The notes: a model not told the origin generated them from the sequence alone. 64,000 bases of DNA from Pedobacter antarcticus (GCF_900112985.1 NZ_FONS01000002.1:434001-498000); one strand, 5' to 3'; shown: positions 28,153-37,727, numbered from the stretch's first letter. Translations and numbers: made by a program.

Positions 28153-29034
28153 ATGAATATTGAGAAAAAAGTTGAGAATAAGGACTTGTATGCGGGAACA
28201 CATATCGTACTAACATCTGACAAAATTGGAACGACAGAAATTTGTAGGCAACAACATAAAACTCCATTTCATAAAACGAATATGCTCAAAGAGCATTTTT
28301 TATTATTCGCTGTGGAAGGAACAAATGAATTACAAATCGGTAATCAGTTGTTATCTCTAAAAAAGGGAGAAATGTTATTAATGAAAAAAGCAACTTATGT
28401 TGAGATTGTAAAAAGAGGCGAAAAAGAAGATGATTATATGTATGAAAGTGTTTCCTTTTCTCTGAAAAAAGATATTATTCTTGATTTTATTAAGTTAGTT
28501 GAAATGGATGATTATTCTAAACATAACACACCAAATAATGAAATTTTGATTCATCCTTATGGAATACGGTTGCAAACCTTTCTAGCATCGTTAAAGCCCT
28601 ATTTTGATGATACTGAAAAAATAAAAACAGGTTTGTATAAATTGAAAATATTGGAATTACTTTATGACTTATCCGAAGAAAATCCTGTTTTCCTGCAACA
28701 ATTGATGAATCTTAATCGCAATGATACCAGAGATTTAATGAATGTTGTACAAATAAATTACCTTAAGCCTTATACACTTGAAGAATTGGCATACATTTCA
28801 GGACGAAGTTTGTCAGGCTTTCGCCGTGAATTTGAGGCATTATTTCAAACCACCCCCGCGAAATGGATTCAGGAAAAACGGTTACAAAAAGCTAAAGAAT
28901 TAATTTCTTCCACTCAATTAACCGTTGCAGATGTTTGTTATGAGGTAGGTTATGAAAATGTTTCGCATTTTTCCCGTTTATATAAAAGTCATTTCGGCTA
29001 TAATCCCAGCTTAACGAAAAGTCAGTCAAATTAG
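28153..29034 (+). CDS. AraC-family transcriptional regulator
   Basis: 293 residues. The C-terminal ~100 residues have the double HTH of the family: YTLEELAYISGRSLSGFRRE and VADVCYEVGYENVSHFSRL then FGYNP. The N-terminal cupin-like part has LLSLKKGEMLLMKKATYVE. It is AT-rich compared with the core genes. The start is 155 bp from the divergent Rid gene. An effector-sensing role is inferred. Confidence 0.88.
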   Translation: MNIEKKVENKDLYAGTHIVLTSDKIGTTEICRQQHKTPFHKTNMLKEHFLLFAVEGTNELQIGNQLLSLKKGEMLLMKKATYVEIVKRGEKEDDYMYESVSFSLKKDIILDFIKLVEMDDYSKHNTPNNEILIHPYGIRLQTFLASLKPYFDDTEKIKTGLYKLKILELLYDLSEENPVFLQQLMNLNRNDTRDLMNVVQINYLKPYTLEELAYISGRSLSGFRREFEALFQTTPAKWIQEKRLQKAKELISSTQLTVADVCYEVGYENVSHFSRLYKSHFGYNPSLTKSQSN

Positions 29035-29114
29035 TGGAATTACGATTTTTATTTCCATCCTTGATTTTGGTGTAAAATGCCGCTAATGTTAACTCAATAC
29101 CTTCAATTAAAAAT

Positions 29115-30440
29115 TCAGGCAGCCGGCTGAATTTTAAGTACCCAGGCGTATTTGCCGGGTAGTTCCGCGGGTAGTTTAACGGTAAAGCCACCATTGCTTT
29201 TTGTCCAGGTTAACGGTTTATCTATACCAAGCAGATATATTTTTGAGCCTGCTTTTGGATGGATGGAAGAGATCTTAATTTCATCACCGCTATGCTTATC
29301 AAAAATAGCGTAGGTTATTTTGCCATCAGTACTTTGCGTAAAGCGGATGTTATCACCTTCTTTATAATTAGTTAGACTTTTAGTTCCATAGATCGCTTGC
29401 TTATTAATATCAAGCCATTTACCCATTTCTGCCAGACGTTCAACACTTGGTTCCGGGATCTCTCCCTGTGCGTCCGGGCCAACATTCAGTAGGTAGTTAC
29501 CACCTTTTGCTGCCACATCGATTAAATTGTCGATCAGCTTTTCGGCCGATTTCCAATTATGATCATTCTTTACAAATCCCCAGTTGTTGTTAATTGTCAT
29601 GCAGCTTTCCCAATAATCCTTGGAATTTGACTTCAGGATTTCTTGTTCCGGCGTACCAAAATCTCCGGCAGCATTTTCATATTTATTCATTCCCGCCATA
29701 CTGTTACGAGCTTTGCCGATACGATTATTGATGATCAGGGACGGCTTGAGGGTTCGTAAATAATTATAAAGATCTTTACCTTGTTCTTCGGTCCATTCAG
29801 GAGTCCACTCCCCGTCAAACCATAAGATAGCCGGATCATATTTTTTAATTAGTTCTGCTAACTGTGGTTTCAGATATTCTTCTCTGTATTTACTAAAATC
29901 GGGCTTCTGCTCAGTTTTTTGTTTAGGGTTGGCATCGGGCTGGTGCCAGTCCATAATAGAATGATAAAGACCGAACTCGATCCCTGCAGCTTTACAGGCA
30001 TCTGCCAGTTCTTTAATCACATCTCTTTTAAAAGGTGTCGCATCCATGATGTCGTAGTTGGTTATTTTGCTGTCCCACATACTGAAACCATCATGATGCT
30101 TAGAAGTAAATACGATGTATTTTGCTCCGGCACCTTTGGCAATGTTTACCCACTCTTTGGCATTGAATTTCTGAGGATTAAATTGTGCGGCATATTTTTC
30201 GTATTCTGATGTTGGAATTTTATGTGTATCCATTATCCATTCGGCACCACCATCCTTCCCGTTGTATTCTCCCGCAGGAACAGCATATAGACCCCAGTGG
30301 ATAAACATACCAAATCTAGCATCCTGCCACCATTGCAGGCGTTGCTTTTTAGCAGACGTAGATTCTTCCAGATAATTTTTTTGGGCAAAAACGGAACAGG
30401 ACAGGAGGAGCCCGGCAATAAATAAACAGATCTTTTTCAT
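29115..30440 (-). CDS. Alpha-L-fucosidase, GH29 family, secreted
   Basis: 441 residues with a signal peptide (about 1-19). RFGMFIHWGLYAVPAGEY, SKHHDGFSMWDS (His115, His116) and ILWFDGEW (Asp209, likely nucleophile) are GH29 hallmarks. The C-terminal ~85 residues form a beta-sandwich. It removes terminal fucose from glycans in the periplasm or outside the cell. No transporter or SusCD pair is adjacent, so it is not part of a visible polysaccharide locus. Confidence 0.93.
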   Translation of the reverse strand: MKKICLFIAGLLLSCSVFAQKNYLEESTSAKKQRLQWWQDARFGMFIHWGLYAVPAGEYNGKDGGAEWIMDTHKIPTSEYEKYAAQFNPQKFNAKEWVNIAKGAGAKYIVFTSKHHDGFSMWDSKITNYDIMDATPFKRDVIKELADACKAAGIEFGLYHSIMDWHQPDANPKQKTEQKPDFSKYREEYLKPQLAELIKKYDPAILWFDGEWTPEWTEEQGKDLYNYLRTLKPSLIINNRIGKARNSMAGMNKYENAAGDFGTPEQEILKSNSKDYWESCMTINNNWGFVKNDHNWKSAEKLIDNLIDVAAKGGNYLLNVGPDAQGEIPEPSVERLAEMGKWLDINKQAIYGTKSLTNYKEGDNIRFTQSTDGKITYAIFDKHSGDEIKISSIHPKAGSKIYLLGIDKPLTWTKSNGGFTVKLPAELPGKYAWVLKIQPAA

Positions 30441-30644
30441 AATTGATATTTGGTTATAACAAAGAAAAGAATAAAGGACGTGATCGATTCAGTAATAATG
30501 TCCTTTCATTAAGCAATATGGTGTTAATGAATGCTTTATCTGGGAATATGTTTTGCATTTTGTTAATCCTGTCCATTCCCTTGTTTCGTTCGGGTGTTGT
30601 TAGAGTCTTCTCTTACTGTCGGTCGCAAATTACCCACCAGAACC

Positions 30645-30698
30645 CACAGTAACCCCACAAGAGCCCATACGGTTGTTGGGTCTTGTGGGGTTACTGTG
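30645..30698. repeat. Long perfect inverted repeat between GH29 and DPP IV genes
   Basis: cacagtaaccccacaag (30645-30661) and its exact complement (30682-30698) are 20 bp apart. Inner bases add an a-t pair and ccca/tggg after a one-base bulge, so about 22 pairs could form. It lies 205 bp upstream of the GH29 start and has no T run, so it does not look like a terminator. The 371-bp gap (30441-30811) also holds cgggtgttgtt at 30591, the complement of a repeat unit found at 34214. Confidence 0.75.
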
Positions 30699-30745
30699 TA
30701 AATTAACGTGTTCTATGAAACTGAAACCCGAAGGAGGGTTAAACA

Positions 30746-30779
30746 AAAACGGCGGCCCCAAATCTGGAACCGCCGTTTT
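30746..30779 (-). terminator. Terminator after the DPP IV gene
   Basis: A 10-bp stem (aaaacggcgg 30746-30755, ccgccgtttt 30770-30779) leads into a T-rich tract on the minus strand. It is 33 bp past the DPP IV stop codon. Confidence 0.85.
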
Positions 30780-30811
30780 CTAGCTTCTCAACAAGCTAAA
30801 GAGTTTATTCT

Positions 30812-32926
30812 TTATTTCAGCAAATCTGCAGGAACAGGTTTGTCCAGCAAATTGAGGTAGTAGAAACGTGCTCTTTCAGAAAAATCATGCTTTCCTTTTG
30901 TGTTCGCCCAGCCGTGTCTGCCACCCGGATAGATCATCAGTTCAAAATGTTTGTTAGCATCCTGTAATTTGTCTATCAGTTGTATCGTGTTCTGCATGTG
31001 GACATTGTCATCCATGTCACCATGCATAATGCGTAACAGACCTTTGTACTGGTCTACGTAAGTTAGTACAGATGCATTCTTATAACCCTCAGGGTTTTCC
31101 TGCGGCGTGTCCATGAAACGCTCTGCGTAACTGGTGTCATACAATTCCCAGCTGGTAACAGGCGCTCCTGCATAACCATAATCAAAATAATCGGCGCCTT
31201 TGGTTAAAGCCATTGTTGTGATATAACCACCGTAACTATGACCGGTAATGAGTAATTTAGTTGGGTTAACCCATGGCTTGGCCTTCAGCCATTGCGCTGC
31301 GGTAATGTAATCTTTCATTTCCCATTTACTTAGGTTACGGTGCATAAGCGCAACGCCTTCTTTGCCAAATTGTCCTGAAGCACGGTGATCTACAGCGATC
31401 TGGATAATACCTTCATTTGCCCACCACTGTCCGGCTGTGCCTTTCCAGGTATTGGTTACTGTTCCTGCATTAGGGCCTCCATAAATGCTGAAAATTACGG
31501 GGTATTGTTTAGACTCATCAAAATTAACCGGGTAAGTAATTACTGCTGGTAACAGGTATCCGTCATCAGTAGGAATAGTAATCATTTCTGTTTTGCCGAT
31601 GGCGAATTTTCCGAAGTCCGGAGATTTGCTGTCTGCAATTTCACGGATCAGTTTACCGTTGTTATCCAGCAATGCCTGTTTTGGTGGAGTGGAAACATTG
31701 GAATATGTCGTGATAAATTGTTTGCCCGATGGAGATAAAGCAACCTGATGCGTATAGTTTCCAAAGGTCAGTCGTTTTAGTCCTTTTCCATCGTAATTAA
31801 CCCGGTACAGGTCGGTTGTGGTAGAGGCTTCTTTTCTTGCCATGAAGTAGATGATTTTATTTTTCTCATCCGCTTTCAGTAGTTTAGTTACCTGCCATTT
31901 GCCGCTCGTAATTGGATTAATCAGCTTGCCTGCCAATGTATATAGGTAATAATGTGCCCAGCCCGTACGGTCACTTTTCAGGATATAATGTTTATTGTCA
32001 CCCAGATAAGTAATGCGTTCATCGTAATCCAGATCTACCCATGACGGTTGCTTCTCATCATAGATCTCAGTTTTTGCCCCATTATTTGGTTTAACTGCGT
32101 AGAATTTAAGGTTATCCTGTCCGCGGTTCATCCATTGAACCATTAGGTTACTACTATCAAAACTCCAGTAAGGTGTGCCAAAATACTGGTCGTCCTTAGC
32201 ATTGAAGTCTGCCCAGGTTACAGCACCGCCGGAAGCAGGTACAAAACCGATACGTACTTCAGGATTCGGATCTCCAGCTTTAGGATAACGTGTCTTTTCG
32301 ACATAGCCATGCTGTCCTGTCGACCCGTTAATAGGGAACATAGGAACCTTGGTATCATCGAAACGCATAAAAGCTATTGTTTTACTGTCCGGAGACCACC
32401 AGAAGGCTTTATATTGCGTTGGACGGCCTAAGATCTCCTCGAAATATACCCAGGAAGAATAACCGTTATAAATTACATCGGTCGCATCGGTGGTGTAACG
32501 GATTTCTTTTCCGCTGGTCACATCGACCGCGTAAAGATCGCCATTCCGTGTAAAGGCTACATATTTTCCATCAGGAGAAAGTGTAGGGTTCTTTTCAGCA
32601 GCAGTATCTGTGGTTAATTTTTTAGGCTCTTGTTTGCCGTATTGAATATAGACATCATTGTCTTTGATCATTACGCTTACATCGCTTTTGGGAGGGGGTG
32701 TGTAAGGAAGTCTTGTTCCTGTTTTGACGTCAACCGTGTATTGCTGACGGGTTTTAGGATCTGTTTCTATATAATGCTGTTCATCACTCCAGCCGGAGAT
32801 TGTATTGATGGGATTGGTCAGAGAAGGAATTTTACCTTGTGTCTGCTCAAAGGTTAGTTTTTGCTGCTGCGCCTGTAGGTTTAGGAATAATCCGGAAGCG
32901 CAGAGTAGCAATAAAGATTTCTTCAT
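30812..32926 (-). CDS. S9-family dipeptidyl peptidase IV-like protease, secreted
   Basis: 704 residues with a signal peptide (about 1-19). An N-terminal beta-propeller (DPPIV_N) includes SPDGKYVAFTRNGDLYAVD and the double-Glu-like region WVYFEEILGR, which in DPP IV holds the N-terminus of the substrate. The C-terminal alpha/beta hydrolase has GHSYGGYI (serine), MHGDMDDNVH (aspartate) and GGRHGWA (histidine). It likely removes X-Pro dipeptides from peptides in the periplasm. The META-domain gene lies 68 bp upstream on the same strand. Confidence 0.93.
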   Translation of the reverse strand: MKKSLLLLCASGLFLNLQAQQQKLTFEQTQGKIPSLTNPINTISGWSDEQHYIETDPKTRQQYTVDVKTGTRLPYTPPPKSDVSVMIKDNDVYIQYGKQEPKKLTTDTAAEKNPTLSPDGKYVAFTRNGDLYAVDVTSGKEIRYTTDATDVIYNGYSSWVYFEEILGRPTQYKAFWWSPDSKTIAFMRFDDTKVPMFPINGSTGQHGYVEKTRYPKAGDPNPEVRIGFVPASGGAVTWADFNAKDDQYFGTPYWSFDSSNLMVQWMNRGQDNLKFYAVKPNNGAKTEIYDEKQPSWVDLDYDERITYLGDNKHYILKSDRTGWAHYYLYTLAGKLINPITSGKWQVTKLLKADEKNKIIYFMARKEASTTTDLYRVNYDGKGLKRLTFGNYTHQVALSPSGKQFITTYSNVSTPPKQALLDNNGKLIREIADSKSPDFGKFAIGKTEMITIPTDDGYLLPAVITYPVNFDESKQYPVIFSIYGGPNAGTVTNTWKGTAGQWWANEGIIQIAVDHRASGQFGKEGVALMHRNLSKWEMKDYITAAQWLKAKPWVNPTKLLITGHSYGGYITTMALTKGADYFDYGYAGAPVTSWELYDTSYAERFMDTPQENPEGYKNASVLTYVDQYKGLLRIMHGDMDDNVHMQNTIQLIDKLQDANKHFELMIYPGGRHGWANTKGKHDFSERARFYYLNLLDKPVPADLLK

Positions 32927-32994
32927 TCGTTCAGTTTTTTATAGTTCACGAAAATAAGAAAGCAATCCGGATTATTTAATTTGTAGGCGTACAA

Positions 32995-33741
32995 TTACCT
33001 TTTTTGTGACAGATCTAATGGAGCCATGCCAAACATCAGTACGATTTTACCATCCTGATAAAGATTTAAGGTTTGCTCTGCGATATCGAAAGTAAAGGTC
33101 TTACCCGTAATGGCCTGGCTGAACTCGCGCTCCAACTGGTTGGATTTATCATCCAGGCAGGCCATCATCGTACTTGCGAGTTGTTTGAAACTGATTGTAT
33201 TCGCAGTATGTTCGAAAGAACCGAAAATAGAATTACAGCCTGAATTTCCATTTACTTTGCCTGTGGTAATGTCAAAAACTAAGAAGGCAGGTGAGTTTTC
33301 CTGAGTTTTGTTATTCAGCTGGATCAGGTTCCAGCGGTGTTTTGCAATAAACGCCCAGGCATATTCTTGACTGGTCGGATCGTCCGTTTTAACGGCAATT
33401 TTCTGCTTCTTAATAACTTTAATCAGTCTGTAGGTATAGGCAGAAGCATCTGCTGGCACATTTTTCCTTTTGGTACGCTGAACCGAAAGGGTGTAACGGT
33501 AACCCGGTGTGTATTTAAAACCTTTTATACCGCTATAAAAAAGCTCCCAGTCTTTGCTGCTTTTATACTTAACCAACATGCAGGTTTGTGGAGCAACACC
33601 TGTGCAATTAGCTGTTTCTTCTTTAACCTGCAATCTGATGACGTCTGCTTTAGCGCTGATAAAACTTCCACAGAGTAAAAACAGGGCTAAAATTGCTCCT
33701 GGCATCACTTTCTTGATTTTTGAATTGTAGATCGTTTCCAT
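32995..33741 (-). CDS. DUF4377 and META domain protein, secreted
   Basis: 248 residues from the ATG at 33741 (METIYNSK); the ATG at 33774 adds 11 unlikely residues. A hydrophobic signal segment ends at about residue 32. A DUF4377-like domain (GIKGFKYTPGYRYTLSVQR) follows, then a C-terminal META domain (KHRWNLIQLN, GKVNGNSGCNSIFGSFE, TMMACLD). META domains occur in heat-shock lipoprotein HslJ-type proteins; the molecular function is unknown. It has its own upstream region rather than following another gene closely. Confidence 0.8.
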   Translation of the reverse strand: METIYNSKIKKVMPGAILALFLLCGSFISAKADVIRLQVKEETANCTGVAPQTCMLVKYKSSKDWELFYSGIKGFKYTPGYRYTLSVQRTKRKNVPADASAYTYRLIKVIKKQKIAVKTDDPTSQEYAWAFIAKHRWNLIQLNNKTQENSPAFLVFDITTGKVNGNSGCNSIFGSFEHTANTISFKQLASTMMACLDDKSNQLEREFSQAITGKTFTFDIAEQTLNLYQDGKIVLMFGMAPLDLSQKR

Positions 33742-34024
33742 TTTGTTCTTTTTTATTTTTTGCGCGAAGATCATGCCGTTTTATACCTGTCTATTTTCAG
33801 GTAATTATGCTTTCAATCTCCGCTTTATATTAAAGGGATGTAAGGAAATTCAGATTTCCATAAAAATTTTATAGAGTTAGAGTCCGGGTGTAGCTCTTGT
33901 TATGCTTTGTCCGGATTTGACCCGGAGAGTCCTTCGCGGATTGTGTTTACAAGAAAAATCGAGTGTAGTTGGGTTAAGGATGGGTTTTAGATAGGCCAAC
34001 GCTGTGTAAAAATTGGGGTAACTA

Positions 34025-34254
34025 CGAACAACACCCTAACATGACTCTAAGAAGACCTTGAGAAGGCCGCAGCGCTGGACTGCCCCGGTTTTCTTTTGTC
34101 CGGATGTGATCCTGGGCATTTTTAGTATCGTTTGTTGCAAACAAAAAAGAAGGCCTTCGGGTCGACCTCGGGTTAACTTCAGGTTACGCCAGGGTTTATT
34201 CGGGTTCCAGTCGAACAACACCCGACCAAGGCTCTAAGAAGGCCCTGATAAGGC
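34025..34254 (+). repeat. Two degenerate 43-bp direct repeats in a 658-bp gene-free stretch
   Basis: Units at 34025-34067 and 34212-34254 match at 36 of 43 positions; both start cgaacaacaccc and share ctctaagaag and a terminal aaggc. The DNA between and around them has further cgggt/acccg words. A separate perfect hairpin (aatgttgg, loop cgaa, ccaacatt) lies at 34282-34301. No coding frame in 33775-34432 looks real. The stretch looks like accumulated, decaying intergenic repeats. Confidence 0.65.
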
Positions 34255-34432
34255 TAATATATCCTTTTCAAGGGAAGATATAATGTTGGCGAACCAACAT
34301 TGAATAACTCGATAAAAAAAACAGTATCAAGAGGCCAGTATATTGACATATGATATGATACAAATATTCCGAACCCTATTTGATTATCAGTTAATGAGGG
34401 AATTTTAATAATTTAAGTTACTTAAAGACATA

Positions 34433-35299
34433 TTAGCTTTTCAGAATGAACTGTAGTACATTATTTAGAACCGGATGATGATCATTAACTCTCCAATTAA
34501 GGAATAAATCGGTCTGAAATGGCAAGGTGATAAATCTAATACCGGGAATTTCATGGAACATGTAAGAGTTAGGCATTACGGCTATACCTAAACCCTTTTT
34601 CACCAAGGCAATAATTGCTGAACCAAACTCCGAATGTAAGTATGCATCAGGCACAATATCATAAGTTCGAAATAACTTTTGAATAAGGTCACTGTAACTG
34701 CTTCCCCCGTCCTTTATGGGTAAGATAAACTTTTGGCTGCTAAGCGTTTCTTTCGTAAGATCCTCTGCGTTACGAAAAGGATGATTCTCGGGCACTACAA
34801 TAGACAAAAAGTCGGTCGAAATCTTTTCTGAACGGATATCATCGGCATTATTGATATCCCTGGTAATCACGAGGTCTATTTTGTAGTTGCGTAGGAACTC
34901 CAGCTGATCTTCATACCGTACTTGTACAAGTTCGATCTTAAGTTTAGGATAGGCTGAAGCAATACTGCTGAGCATGTCCGGCATGATGGATGCAGATATT
35001 GAATCGGGGTGCGCAATAATTATAGTGCCGCTTTCACCTAATTGTATCTGACGGGCGTGTTCATGAAAAAACTCCAACTCATTAATTTGCACTTCCCACT
35101 TTTCTCGTAAGAATTGCCCTGCAGAAGTAAGCTTAACATTCCGTTTGTCACGCTCAAATAGCTGAACACCTAATTCACGTTCCAGTGCCTGGATTTGACG
35201 GCTAAGGGCAGATTGGGTGATATGCATCCTTCCAGCTGTTTTCCAGAAGTGGAGTTCCTGCGCGAGGGCTAAAAAATATTTGATCTGTTGAATATTCAT
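34433..35299 (-). CDS. LysR-family transcriptional regulator
   Basis: 288 residues from the ATG at 35299 (MNIQQIKYFLALAQELHF); the longer frame to 35395 runs into the divergent gene. The N-terminal winged HTH has KTAGRMHITQSALSRQIQALE and LGVQLFERDKRNVKLTSAG. The C-terminal part is a periplasmic-binding-like effector domain. It faces the truncated GNAT frame and the SMR transporter gene, which it may regulate. Confidence 0.9.
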   Translation of the reverse strand: MNIQQIKYFLALAQELHFWKTAGRMHITQSALSRQIQALERELGVQLFERDKRNVKLTSAGQFLREKWEVQINELEFFHEHARQIQLGESGTIIIAHPDSISASIMPDMLSSIASAYPKLKIELVQVRYEDQLEFLRNYKIDLVITRDINNADDIRSEKISTDFLSIVVPENHPFRNAEDLTKETLSSQKFILPIKDGGSSYSDLIQKLFRTYDIVPDAYLHSEFGSAIIALVKKGLGIAVMPNSYMFHEIPGIRFITLPFQTDLFLNWRVNDHHPVLNNVLQFILKS

Positions 35300-35322
35300 T
35301 AATGCAATATAAGCATTACTAT

Positions 35323-35337
35323 ATGCTATAATAGCAT
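35323..35337. promoter_or_regulatory. Palindromic operator candidate for the LysR regulator
   Basis: atgctataatagcat is a perfect 7+1+7 palindrome containing the LysR T-N11-A pattern. It lies 24 bp upstream of the regulator start and 36 bp before the divergent GNAT fragment. Confidence 0.5.
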
Positions 35338-35372
35338 TTTTAGGCATTACCAGATAATGTAGTTTTGTACTT

Positions 35373-35486
35373 ATGGAACAGTTAGCATTCAACATAAGAC
35401 CTTGCAGCCCGTTAGATTTAGATAAGTTGATGGTACTGATAGAAAAGCATGCCGAATTTGAAAAGGCTCTTACCGCTATAACTTAG
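35373..35486 (+). pseudogene. Truncated GNAT acetyltransferase N-terminus (37 codons)
   Basis: A short frame begins MEQLAFNIRPCSPLDLDK, continues LMVLIEKHAEFEKA, and stops at 35484-35486. The I-R-P-x(4-5)-D-L-x-x-L then H-A-x-x-E pattern is the first strand and helix of GNAT acetyltransferases. The acetyl-CoA motif is missing: the following 94 bp lead straight to the SMR gene. It lies divergent to the LysR gene, the position of a LysR target, so it may be the stub of a former target. Confidence 0.6.
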
Positions 35487-35580
35487 ACTACAAACCCGTT
35501 GTGAGAAACATGAAACCTATTCTTTCTCGATGGTTAAGGCAGGAATGACATATATAAAATCAGTTAAATAGATAAAACAG

Positions 35581-35907
35581 ATGAACTGGATACTTTTAAT
35601 TTTAGGTGGCTTGGCTGAGGTAGGCTTTGCTTTTTGTTTGGGAAAGGCAAAAGAATCTCAAGGAAATGAAATGATAAGCTGGTATGCAGGCTTCGTGGTC
35701 ATGCTATTGGTGAGCATGGGACTACTGATCAAAGCTACGCAGTCCCTACCAATTGGAACCGCCTATGCCGTATGGACAGGAATTGGTGCCGTTGGAACCG
35801 TTCTAGTAGGCATACTGGTATTTAAAGAACCTGCAACTTTTCTACGAATGCTTTTTATAATGACGCTAATTGGTTCTATTATCGGATTAAAGGCCGTATC
35901 GCATTAA
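35581..35907 (+). CDS. Small multidrug resistance (SMR) transporter, SugE/Gdx-like
   Basis: 108 residues with four transmembrane helices. The essential glutamate is in the first helix (GGLAEVGFAF, Glu13). LPIGTAYAVWTGIGAVGTVLVGI is the family signature in helix 3. The FCLGKAKES segment after helix 1 resembles the SugE/Gdx branch, which exports guanidinium in characterised members; no guanidine riboswitch was recognised upstream. A GNAT gene follows after 25 bp. Confidence 0.88.
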   Translation: MNWILLILGGLAEVGFAFCLGKAKESQGNEMISWYAGFVVMLLVSMGLLIKATQSLPIGTAYAVWTGIGAVGTVLVGILVFKEPATFLRMLFIMTLIGSIIGLKAVSH

Positions 35908-35932
35908 GGAAATACAATCAAATAATTGCAAA

Positions 35933-36481
35933 ATGGAAAATATAGAAATCAAGAAAGTTACCCTAAGAGATATTGAAGCCTTAGCGCAAATTGGTAAGCA
36001 AACCTTTTCCGAAACCTTCTCTGCAAGCAACACAGAAGAAAATATGGCTAAATATCTCCAAGAGGGTTTCTCCCTACACAAACTGGAAGCTGAGCTGACC
36101 GATGCATATTCACAGTTTTACTTTGCGGTTACCGGTGGTGATGTTATTGGTTATTTAAAGCTTAATACTGGAAAGTCGCAGACAGAACTGAAAGATGTTA
36201 ACTCTGTTGAAATTGAACGAATATATGTTGTACAAGCCTATCACGGCAAAAAAGTTGGACAGCTACTTTACGAAAAAGCAATGCAGATATCTCAGGAAAT
36301 GAGTGCTGAGTATGTATGGCTAGGAGTATGGGAAGAAAACCCCAGAGCCATTAATTTTTATAAAAAAAATGGTTTTATTGAGTTTGATAAACACATTTTC
36401 AAACTTGGTGATGACCAGCAGACCGACATCATGATGAGAAAAAGTTTGCGTTGTAATCAGCCAAGCTTATATCGGAGCTAA
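35933..36481 (+). CDS. GNAT-family N-acetyltransferase
   Basis: 182 residues. Motif A appears as VEIERIYVVQAYHGKKVGQLL, with the pyrophosphate-binding loop at YHGKKVG, followed by LGVWEENPRAINFYKKNGF and an aromatic tail. This resembles the ribosomal-protein/spermidine acetyltransferase-like group. Acceptor unknown. It starts 25 bp after the SMR gene, so both may be expressed together as a small resistance-like unit. Confidence 0.85.
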   Translation: MENIEIKKVTLRDIEALAQIGKQTFSETFSASNTEENMAKYLQEGFSLHKLEAELTDAYSQFYFAVTGGDVIGYLKLNTGKSQTELKDVNSVEIERIYVVQAYHGKKVGQLLYEKAMQISQEMSAEYVWLGVWEENPRAINFYKKNGFIEFDKHIFKLGDDQQTDIMMRKSLRCNQPSLYRS

Positions 36482-36562
36482 AGCTCTCTCAGTTGTCATT
36501 ATTACTCAAACGAAATCTAAAGGGTCAATTCAACCGCTGCTACCACGGCGGGAGTGGACCAC

Positions 36563-37603
36563 TCAGAAACCTATGCATAAAAGTGTTTCACCCTTATTTA
36601 CTGGTGGTGTGCCAATCTTATACAAGATAATACCAGATTCAGGTGCATAGACAGGCAATTTCTTTCTACCAAAGACATCGGTGATATAACCCACCTCCGC
36701 GCCCTTAACGATCCGATCACCGGCAGCCATTTCGCTCACAAAAATCCCTTGTACAGGTACAGATACATAAGCCTGTTTATTATATCTCGCCCTGACCTGA
36801 GAAACATTATTTGCTGATTTTGTCCCATACATGTTCAATTCCGCCATTAAGCGGAATAAGGATTTTTTGGCCAGTGATACTTCCTCTTTTCGCCAATTCC
36901 CAAGTCTTCCGATTTCGATACTAAGAGCAGTTACACCTTGCCTGACAGCCTGTTTGAAGGCATACATTGCTGGCTGATCCGGTGACAATATGTATGGATA
37001 AGCTACAATCGTTTCAAATCCGCTGATCTCGCTCAGGCGGGAAGCCAATGCGGTCTGATTTCTGAACTGCTTATTATCATAATAGCAGATGAAAGGAATC
37101 AAATCTTCACCAACATCTCCGCCATGCATGTCCAATAGTACATCCGTAGAGGCGAAAACCTCTTTGGTTAGGAAATCAGCCATTACCTCAGTGATCGTCC
37201 CGTCTGGGTCTCCGGGAAATGCCCTGTTCAGATTGACACCATCCAGAGGGTTTACAAAAGGTGTCCGCGTGTAGAAGGAGGTTTGGTTGACGATTGGTAT
37301 TATGATTACCTGTCCTTTCAACAATGCGGGATCAATCTCTTTTCGAAACTCCAGCAAGGATAGGATCGGTGGGTATTCCATACCATGTATTCCTGCCATA
37401 ACTGTGAATGTTGGACCTTTATCTCTTCCCTTGACAATCGTCATCGGGATCTGCACGGCTGTATTATTTTTGGCGCGGATAGTAAAGATAGTATCGGTAA
37501 TTCCAGGCTTGCTACGTGAAATAAGCGAACGAAACCCCGCTTCCTGAGCGAAAGTGAGAAAGGAAGAACTGATCAGAAATATAGAAAGCAAGTGGGTTTT
37601 CAT
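36563..37603 (-). CDS. Succinylglutamate desuccinylase/aspartoacylase family protein, secreted
   Basis: 346 residues with a signal peptide (about 1-19). M14-type zinc ligands are seen in MAGIHGMEYPP and LLDMHGGDVGEDLIPF; the glutamate base lies in the later TALSIEIGRLG. The C-terminal ~60 residues form a barrel-sandwich-like domain (VYAPESGIILYKIGTPPVNKGE). It hydrolyses an amide or peptide bond; the export signal suggests an extracytoplasmic substrate unlike classical aspartoacylase. Adjacent to a LysR gene on the same strand. Confidence 0.83.
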   Translation of the reverse strand: MKTHLLSIFLISSSFLTFAQEAGFRSLISRSKPGITDTIFTIRAKNNTAVQIPMTIVKGRDKGPTFTVMAGIHGMEYPPILSLLEFRKEIDPALLKGQVIIIPIVNQTSFYTRTPFVNPLDGVNLNRAFPGDPDGTITEVMADFLTKEVFASTDVLLDMHGGDVGEDLIPFICYYDNKQFRNQTALASRLSEISGFETIVAYPYILSPDQPAMYAFKQAVRQGVTALSIEIGRLGNWRKEEVSLAKKSLFRLMAELNMYGTKSANNVSQVRARYNKQAYVSVPVQGIFVSEMAAGDRIVKGAEVGYITDVFGRKKLPVYAPESGIILYKIGTPPVNKGETLLCIGF

Positions 37604-37727
37604 ATCGTGACAAGAGTTTTAGTTCCTAAAAGCAACAAAGAAAGAGATAATTTTAGTGTATTTCTACACTGAGTACTTGGATTTTCATTTGTTATTTCAA
37701 AATATAAATCCTGTGTTACTGGAAATT

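Noticed and set aside
35430..35580. Guanidine riboswitch before the SMR transporter
   Set aside because: No conserved guanidine riboswitch stem-loops were recognised in the leader.
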